From assembly GCA_028752905.1 (NCBI GenBank), contig JAQNBH010000015.1, positions 17,158,669 to 17,222,668 on the forward strand: DNA of 64,000 nucleotides, read 5' to 3'. The position numbers were made by a program, and so were the translations under genes. Positions 57,230-64,000 of the stretch are shown piece after piece. Each line of letters opens with the position of its first letter. Within the stretch, counting starts at the first letter, position 1. The DNA is from Cladorhizidae sp. MBARI D1340-BT2. Its lineage: Eukaryota > Porifera > Demospongiae > Poecilosclerida > Cladorhizidae. The notes under the pieces are model-generated. The model made no database searches, was not told the origin of the DNA, and worked only from the letters and a program-made list of their open reading frames with translations.

Positions 57230-58890
57230 AATCTTGTCCCATACAATGGAAGACAGAACCAAGTATGCCTCCAGATCATTGGCCCCAACTAGAAAATGGT
57301 ATTCACAGCTAGACAAGGATGGACTGGCAGTGATATTTGTCATGAAAAAAATTGCACCAGTATCTCTGGCGGTAGCATTTTTTACCCTTCACTTTGGCCA
57401 TAAGCCATTGCAGCAAATATTGGTCGACTATATACATACATCCCACTACCAACAACAGCGTCCGCTCGACTTCAAGGATAGGCTCTAACACTTGAAGCAT
57501 GAATGCGGATGGTTTTAAGTCGGCTTCCTTTGCCTGTTGTTTTCAACTAAAATTCCTGTACCAGGAGAAGGTGTCCTACTGATAAAAAGCCTAAGTCTGT
57601 CACCCATCAAATGCATAAAAAATTGACTACTTAGATCCTGTACTCGCACAAGTTTGGAGGTCCAGGCAAACCAAAGATCAAATCTCTCCATACATGCAAT
57701 GAAAGAAGAGCTGAGCACCAAAGATGGTGTGTTCTGGGAAAGTTGCATCATAGTTCCTCCACAGACATGAAGAGGTTATTGAAAAATGCTTGCAGAGGTT
57801 ATTTTAATGCTCCATGAAGGATAATCAGATATTTAACTTATGAAGAGCTTCACAAAGAGTTTTGTGCAGTTGCCAGCTATGAACAGCCAGCTTGACAGAT
57901 TAAAGCAGTGTCACCTGTTTCAATTCACTAAAAACTCAACAGCACAAGTGTTCGTCCATCCCTAGGCATGGTCTCCAATGCCCATGGATTTTCGCAAAGA
58001 CATTGACTATGCTGGCCCATTTCTTGGTAAAATGTTCCTCATAGTAATTGATGCTCACTCTAAATGGATGGATGTAGCAAGTCAACCCTGCAACATCCAC
58101 AATGATCATTGAAAACTTGAGGACAATGTTTGTAAAATATGGACTGCCAGAAATAATAGTTTCCAATAATGGGAATATCCCTCACTACCTCGGTGTTCGA
58201 GGATTTTTTTTAACAGATTAGCATCCATCACCACCATACTGCACCATACCAGCCAGCATCAAATGGTCAAGCTGAGAGAGCGGTGCAGATCTCAAAGGCT
58301 GCATTAAACAGCAACACTACTGGAACACTGGGAACTTTTTTACCCAGATTCCTGTTCCACTAAAGAACGACCCCTCACAAGGTTTCACCAGTACGGCTGT
58401 TGATGGGTCAAGAGCTGCTATCTCACCTCAGCATATTGAAACCCAACATGCAGCTGGAGTTTCTCAAAAATAGCTAGTCAGAAGAAGGGGCATGATCAAG
58501 GAACCAAGATGGAGATGAAAGAATGTGACCTTGTGTTAGTTTGGGAGTTTCCACCAGTGAAAACATGGCTGCCAGGGACTTAAAAGCAGAAATGAGGCTC
58601 AATCTAAATTATATGATGCCACATGGATCATGTCCATTTGAGAGAGGAAGTAAAGCAGGGAACCAGAGGATAACGTCATGATATCTGAGGGCAATTCAAC
58701 CAGAAACGAGGTGGCACACACATCAATCAAAAGAGGCACATGATATTCCATCAATGAAAATTCACCATAGTGAATCGACTCGACTGTACCAATTAGATAA
58801 ACAATACTCTTCAAAACAGCAACATGTATGTAAATTTTGTGGTAAAGTTGAAATATGGTTGCTATACTATAGTCCGGTCACATGGCCAGA
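57230..58890 (+). mobile_element. Ty3/gypsy pol remnant, copy 2
   Basis: In order on the + strand: RNase H (YASRSLAPTRKWYSQLDKDG, then LAVIF and HKPLQQIL), a badly decayed stretch (57500-57950), an integrase core (KYGLPEIIVSNNG; HTAPYQPxSNGQAERAVQIS across frameshifts), then a C-terminal segment (STAVDGSRAA, HIETQH). It is the sister of 39105-39329 plus 41439-42250 and shows the pre-insertion state of copy 1. No LTR is identified. Confidence 0.82.
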
Positions 58891-60740
58891 CACTGGTGCT
58901 CCTTGTTATCCGTTACTTAATTCTCCTGCCAAACTCCTGGGGATGGTCTCATCACCAAATACACACGCGGTCTTGAAGCCCAGAGGAACGAAATAGTGAG
59001 TGTCTCTGATTGATCTGTACTTCTGCTTCTTCAGGAATTCGGCTCTGTTGGCAAACGTCCTGGGATCACCAGACCTCAAATCCACATAAGAGGGAACAAA
59101 CATGTCTGAACATGTGACATCCCAAAGCAGAACCCACCCATCCCTCCAAGGCACAACTGTTGCACCATCAGGACGTTTTCCATCATCTCAATCCAAACCT
59201 ACTGGTTCCAGGTGAGAGGGGATTTTGGCGGAACATAGAGATCTCTGGATGACTTCATTGATAGCAGCATGTCAAGAGTGGCGGCCCTGACTCTTTCTGC
59301 AATTGAGTCCATGAGTACCCTGCTGGTCAACAGGAGCTCCACACTGAAGACACAGGTGAGGACTACAAAGAGGTACACCAAGACGAAGACCTGTGGTAAT
59401 ACGAATCACATCGTCATCCATCCTCAAGACATAGGGAGGGCATGGAGCCAGGCACCTGCTTCACTTTTAGCTGCTCTAATGCGAACACATGCAGTATCAT
59501 CTTGTGCTCCTTCCACAAGCTTGTCTGGGGAGGCCTTCACATGCGGAGTGCTCCAACACTTTCGGGAAAAGGATGACTATCTGAGGGAGCAGGAGCATTT
59601 ATGTCTTTGCTCCAAACATCCATACCTAACTCAAACGCATGGTAACTACAGCCCTCAAATCTACTGGGCAAGATTTGGTGAACTAGAGCGAGGGAACCCG
59701 AAGTGGATGCCAGGAAAGCTGATGGAGGCAACATGACAGCACTTCTGATCTCAAGACCACCACATTTGACTGGCAGGAAGGCCTGTAGCCAAGAATCACT
59801 GTGTGATGCAATGCTAACATTAGTGACATTGCTGAGGATGGCACACTGAGCAGAGTCAATGCGCTTTAATGGAGAGGAAAAGCAGGGAGAAGTGCGGAGA
59901 TTGTATAGTAACTTTGGCATGGAGAAGGCATGACGGAGGAGACACAAAGCATCATGTCAATAAAGATGGCTTAGCCTACTGGACTCAATACATCTCTCAA
60001 TGCTTTCCAGAGAGCCTAGTAGAGTGGCCACTTCAGAGTTTACAACTTGAATACCTGGGACAGCACATAAGAATTCTCCTATAGCAACTAGGTCGTGACT
60101 GATGATCTCCACTTGCTTTGGTTCAACTGTAAACCCACTCTCCCAGCCTCATGTTCTATGCTACGAAAATCATCAACGACATCTGACACCAAACAACCCA
60201 GCATCCCATCATCCAGGTAAAATACATTGAATTCTGACTTTAAATGCCTCAAGAAACTGTGAACAGTTAGACAGAAAAGAAGTGGGCCCAATGGATCTCC
60301 CTGTTGAACTCCTACTGCAGAATCAATAATGTCACTTCCAAAGAAAAGGGAGCTGTAAGCAGAGTGCAAATAGGTATAAATTTCAGGTGCAAATTCCTCA
60401 GTAGCTGCCAGCATTTTATCCCGATGGATTGAGTTGAATGCAATATGGAAGTCAAGTTTTAAGCAGGACATTGCCCAGTTGAAGGGACTGGAGATAAACT
60501 CTGGTTGCATAGACCGTTGCTTCTGGACCAAGCTTAGTACCATGCCCAAGCTCAGAAGGTGCAAGAAGTCCACTCATAGCCTCTTTCAACATAATACTAG
60601 AAACCTTGGCAATTAAACGTCTCAGCATGCAACCGACAGCTATGGGTCTCATGCCCCCATCCTTCTTATTGAGGGCAACCAAGGAGACCAAAAAAACTGT
60701 CCCACAGGAAAGGGAGTTCTACCTGTGTGAAGGATTGGAT
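58890..60740 (-). mobile_element. LINE remnant with RT and possible restriction-like endonuclease end
   Basis: Minus-strand frames read in order from 60700: LVALNKKDGGMRPIAVG, KLDFHIAFNSIHRDKML, GVQQGDPLGPLLFCLTVH and FYLDDGMLG (the YxDD catalytic box), then FSMPKLLYNLRTSPCFSSPL and WLQAFLPVKCGGLEIRSAV. Last comes KRPDGATVVPWRDGWVLLWD at about 59190-59125. The closing RPDG...WDVT block resembles the restriction-like endonuclease of R2-type LINEs, which I infer rather than prove. At least three frame breaks; the 5' part is missing. Confidence 0.78.
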
Positions 60741-61124
60741 GAACTTGCAACTAGGAGATGATGGTGCTTAGGGTTTATTGAGATCATTATTGAACTCTTA
60801 TGTCATGTGTGATGATTATGACTGGCTAGTATTAAGATCTTATCTTACACCACATGTTGATTTTGGTTAGAGTAAATAAGGAAGTGGTGACTGCAAGCAT
60901 TGCACTTCGCACTTATTTGGTGATGTTTCATTTCTGTATAGCCAAGCATTAGGAATGTAATTATTGTTAGGTTTAGTATAATTATAAGAGTTTAGTTTTG
61001 TAAAGTATATTTGTCATGATTTACACCTATTTTCATGATCATCATCAATTCTTCTCAATCTTCAAAGACGTGCTGTTTCTCGATATCTACGAATAGAAGC
61101 TACCAATTAGACGGATCCTTTACA
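60721..61124 (+). other. Candidate 5' LTR of the gypsy element
   Basis: Non-coding AT-rich sequence between the LINE remnant and the primer site, starting TGTGAAGG and ending TTTACA two bases before the primer-binding site. The start is uncertain because no 3' LTR lies in the window for comparison. Confidence 0.4.
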
Positions 61125-61126
61125 TT

Positions 61127-61144
61127 TGGTGGCAGCGGTGGGAT
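61127..61144 (+). other. Primer-binding site complementary to tRNA-Leu
   Basis: TGGTGGCAGCGGTGGGAT is complementary over 18 bases to the 3' end (with CCA) of metazoan tRNA-Leu of the CCCACCGCTGCCA type. It lies about 95 bp before the gag start. Confidence 0.8.
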
Positions 61145-61237
61145 CCGTGATCTGTCAGGTGTACGATATAATCCATTACCATTATTTTATCTTCTTTATG
61201 TCAACCCACTCAGGACAAACATTGAAACAACCAGCAG

Positions 61238-62110
61238 CATGTCTCAATTGCTGAGATTCCTGATGGAGGGGACAGACAACGACAGCAGCAGGAGGCTACT
61301 TGTCGAGAAGATGAGGCAATACAACGCAAAGCGGCGGAGTGTCGTCGTCGAGAAGAAGAGACTACATGACATGGAGAAGAGGAGTGTCATCGCCGAGAAG
61401 AAGAGATACACGACATGAAGAAGAGGAGTGTCATCATCGAGAAGAAGAGGCATTACATCGGGAAGAGATTAATCAGCAGATGGATTTGGAGAGGCCTGGT
61501 CGAAAGTATAACAATGCAGGGAGTGGCTGCGGCAGCTCGACCCAAGAAAGAACCTGACATAAAACTTACCAAGCTCACTGAGGACGATGATATCGAAGAT
61601 TACCTGATAGTATTCGAACGATTGGCAGCGGCCTACGAGCTCAAGGAGGAACAGTGGGCTTTCAAACTAGCTCCCTAACTCACAGGCAAAGCCCGAGAAG
61701 CATACACGGCTTTGGGATCCGAGAACAGCGCCGACTACCCATGAATAAAGGCAGCAATCCTACGATGCTATGAGGTCAATGAAGAGACCTATAGAAGAAG
61801 GTTCCTTGTCTCTACACGAAAGCCCAATGAGACCAACCGGGAGCTGGCAACCAGACTTGAGGACCTGGCTACAAAATGGATAAAAGAGTGCACAACTAAA
61901 GGGGAAGTCAATGGATCTGGTGGTTCGGGAGTAATTAATGAACACCCTACCAGAGGAGGTGAATATCTGGGTTAGGGAATGGAAGCCAGAGACAAGCGAG
62001 AAAGCTGCGGAACTGGCCGATGACTATGCTCAGGCTAGGAGGGAAGGACTAGCTGTGAGATCCAAGGGAGGAAGCAGGAAGTGAGAGGAGAAATCTCCAA
62101 TACACTGCTC
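61238..62110 (+). pseudogene. Ty3/gypsy gag, broken
   Basis: It starts with MSQLLRFLMEGTDND. Three EKKR/SVI units (about 61330-61460) look like a recently expanded minisatellite and shift the frame. The SCAN-like capsid part follows: IKLTKLTEDDDIEDYLIVFE, EEQWAFKLAP (then a stop), LTGKAREAYTAL, NEETYRRRFLVSTRKPNETN and LPEEVNIWVREWKP. At least three nonsense or frameshift changes. Confidence 0.85.
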
Positions 62111-62809
62111 GAGGTGTAAGAAGCCAGGAGTCTGGACATATGGCTAAGGATTGCAGAGTGGCAATCCGAATGACCGAAGCAGAAAAGAAGAGTGAGGAGC
62201 CATCTGGACAACGAGGGAAATCCAAGAGAGAGCTAAAAGGCGTGGTCTGTTACAACTGCCAGCAGAAGGGCCACTACTCATCCAGATATCCATCGAATGC
62301 GTTGTTTTGTGTGGAATGGCGGACTGATTATGCCGGCAATATGACTGTCAGGAGGCAGGAAGGTGTTCAGAAGCGAAGTGTTCCACTGACCAGGAGTAGT
62401 TGAAGGAATCAAGGTGAGGGATATTCTGTTAGATACAGGATGCTCGAGAACTCTAGTTCACAAGAAACTCGGTCCTAAGGAGAAGTACCTGGAGAGGGGG
62501 ATAGTGGGTATACGTTGTGCTCATGGTTATACTAGATTGTACCCCCTAGCATGCATAACTGCAGATCTTGATGGACAACCACTGGAGGTGGAGGCGGCAG
62601 TGTCCGCGACTCTACCAGTGTCAATGTGTTGGGAACTGATGTTCCTGAACGCAAGTCTCTACTGGGGAGAGAGCTTGGAGTCTCCAATGGGAAGACCCAG
62701 CAGGAGATGGCGGATGCATTAGCTGTCACGAGGGCACAGGCTAAGGCCTCGCAAGAAGAAGAGGTTCACTGACAGGAGAGGGAGCTTCAATTGGGGGTGC
62801 ACTCAAACG
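62110..62809 (+). pseudogene. Gypsy nucleocapsid and protease, broken
   Basis: A zinc knuckle reads CYNCQQKGHYSSRYP, with the last Cys of CCHC replaced by Tyr or Arg. The protease follows: VRDILLDTGCSRTLVHKKLG, where DTGCS is the DTGA/S active site of retropepsins. A linker ends MADALAVTRAQAKASQEEE. The reading is interrupted at 62810 by a hAT derivative and continues at 63593. Confidence 0.85.
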
Positions 62810-63587
62810 CAGGGGCGTACCCAGTATAGAGTGCTCGGAGCGCGCGCACCCCCCCCTAGAGTACAGAATGCAAAAAAAAAGGGGGGGAAAGGAAAAGAAA
62901 AAAAGGGGGGGGGAAGGGGGGGGGGGGGGAATGGGGGAAAATGGGGGAAAGGGGGGGGGGGGAAATAAAGGGAAGAAAAAAAAAGGAAAAAGAAGAAAAA
63001 AGGTGTGGCCAAGAGTAATCCACATGCGCGCATGCAGTAACTAGAGAGCCACCTCGAGTGGTGTTCCATGACAGAAGTTCTCAAGCTAGCTCAGTGACTG
63101 TGTGGTTGATTTTTGATTTGAGCTGCCAACTATATACATCTCAGCAGAAATGCCACCGAAAAAGAAGCAGAGAATTACACTTTTTGACTTCAGAAATGCA
63201 ATGACAGAGAACCGACTTAATGCCCTTCTTCTGCTCTTCTGTCATAGAGACATTTCTGACAGCATAAACCTTGATAATGTCATAGACCAATTTGCAAAAC
63301 TTAAGCCACGGAGAATGCTGCTACTCAATCCTCTCAACTAGTCCCATTAATCATTTATTTTTGTCATATGATGTACTTTATATAATTTAAATGCCGGTGA
63401 TTTGATCGGTTAGCTATATGGACATATTAAGATATATTTTTTAATTGGTGCCAGCCATTCTGATCACAAATTGGTTTTCCGCATGCAGCAATACACTTAA
63501 TTGAGCTATATACCCTATTCTATTTGGTTTTGACTCAAAGGCCTTGGAGAGAGCACCCCCCCTCTCTAAATCCTGGGTACGCCCCTG
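62810..63587 (+). mobile_element. hAT deletion derivative (778 bp)
   Basis: Inverted 15-base ends CAGGGGCGTACCCAG (62810-62824) and CTGGGTACGCCCCTG (63573-63587) are perfect complements. AAACG flanks both sides (62805-62809 and 63588-63592), a 5-bp target duplication as in the hAT5 group. A G/A-only low-complexity tract fills 62870-63000. Removing the element restores continuity of the host gypsy element. Confidence 0.9.
63150..63341 (+). pseudogene. Mini-ORF joining both ends of a hAT transposase
   Basis: A 63-codon frame starts MPPKKKQRITLFDF, a basic N-terminus as in many hAT proteins, and runs directly into MTENRLNALLLLFCHRD and LKPRRMLLL, the usual hAT C-terminal dimerisation end (ENRLNxLxLLxxHRD). 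The whole catalytic centre is deleted. It may be transcribed in the transposon, but cannot catalyse. Confidence 0.75.
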
Positions 63588-63592
63588 AAACG

Positions 63593-64000
63593 AGAGTGGC
63601 AAGGAGGAAGGTGTACTCCATGAACACTCTGAGGTGTTAGACGAGGGGACTACAGTGAATAGTGGAGCCTCGGTGCAGAACCTAGATGAGGAAGAGGATG
63701 TTCTACCTGAAACAAGTCATCTGCCCCCATTTGCTGAGGATATCTTCGTACCAGGACGTGGAAAGAGGATGCTCACTAGACGAGAAAAACGGGCACAAAG
63801 AGAAGTATACCAGACAGAAGTGGACACAGATCCTGAAGCTGACAAACGGGGTCTCCCCTTGGAGATGTCAACCAAGGAGTTACTATTGTAGACACCACCT
63901 TGATGACAGTCCGGAATGCAGCTCTTGAGGGATGGACTTTGTGGGGTATAGAATTTTTCAAGAAGAATGGTCTTCTCTATCGAAAATGGATACCAACCAG
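63593..64000 (+). pseudogene. Gypsy pol, continuation after the hAT insertion
   Basis: Frames include LPPFAEDIFVPGRGKRMLTR, KRAQREVYQ and EMSTKELLL, then after a TAG at about 63889 GIEFFKKNGLLYRKWIPT, the conserved segment before the integrase HHCC domain in Ty3/gypsy pol. The RT and RNase H are missing between protease and this segment, so this copy is internally deleted. It runs off the window. Confidence 0.75.

Noticed and set aside
62741..63084. Minus-strand Phe/Pro-rich open frames
   Set aside because: Translations of the G/A-only tract inside the hAT derivative.

Overview
The window reads as genomic DNA of an early-branching metazoan, most probably a demosponge. The signs are intron-rich genes with GT-AG splicing, AT-leaning sequence packed with many transposon families, and a large receptor-like protein family (beta-helix ectodomain plus multi-pass membrane part) that I know from sponges and cnidarians. 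The species is an inference; no rRNA or mitochondrial marker is present. All calls come from reading the sequence; no database search was run.

Region 1 (1-30,500, + strand) is one gene, symplekin, entering the window already in progress. I can place 25 exons coding for about 860 C-terminal residues, ending at a TAG at 30,499. Its introns hold most of the repeats: a truncated pogo element, back-to-back 47-bp and 20-bp minisatellites, a nested stack (piggyBac inside a pogo/Tigger element inside a repeat with an unoccupied sister copy), near-perfect palindromes with a hammerhead-like core, a fold-back MITE, and several pyrimidine-rich minisatellites.

Region 2 (30,500-34,370) is intergenic with a decayed hAT transposase and a LINE 3' tail.

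Region 3 (34,376-42,250 and 52,519-58,890) is a duplication of a two-exon gene plus its downstream Ty3/gypsy debris. The gene encodes a secreted-side beta-helix and Cys-rich ectodomain followed by about 8-10 membrane spans. Copy 2 (52,519-56,646) is intact, 1301 residues. Copy 1 (34,376-38,493) is broken by a 10-bp tandem duplication. In copy 1 the gypsy debris is interrupted by a 2.1-kb DNA transposon with clear terminal inverted repeats and a DUF7869-like protein; copy 2 gives a near-empty site for comparison.

Region 4 (42,250-52,500), between the two copies, holds a degenerate piggyBac with recognisable ends, a dispersed repeat family, a decayed copy of the symplekin 3' end, AT microsatellites and an internally deleted LINE.

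Region 5 (58,890-64,000) holds a minus-strand LINE remnant and then a + strand Ty3/gypsy element (tRNA-Leu primer site, gag, protease) interrupted by a 778-bp hAT deletion derivative, running off the window end.

The genes likely expressed are symplekin and receptor copy 2. No operon, CRISPR array or tRNA/rRNA gene was seen.
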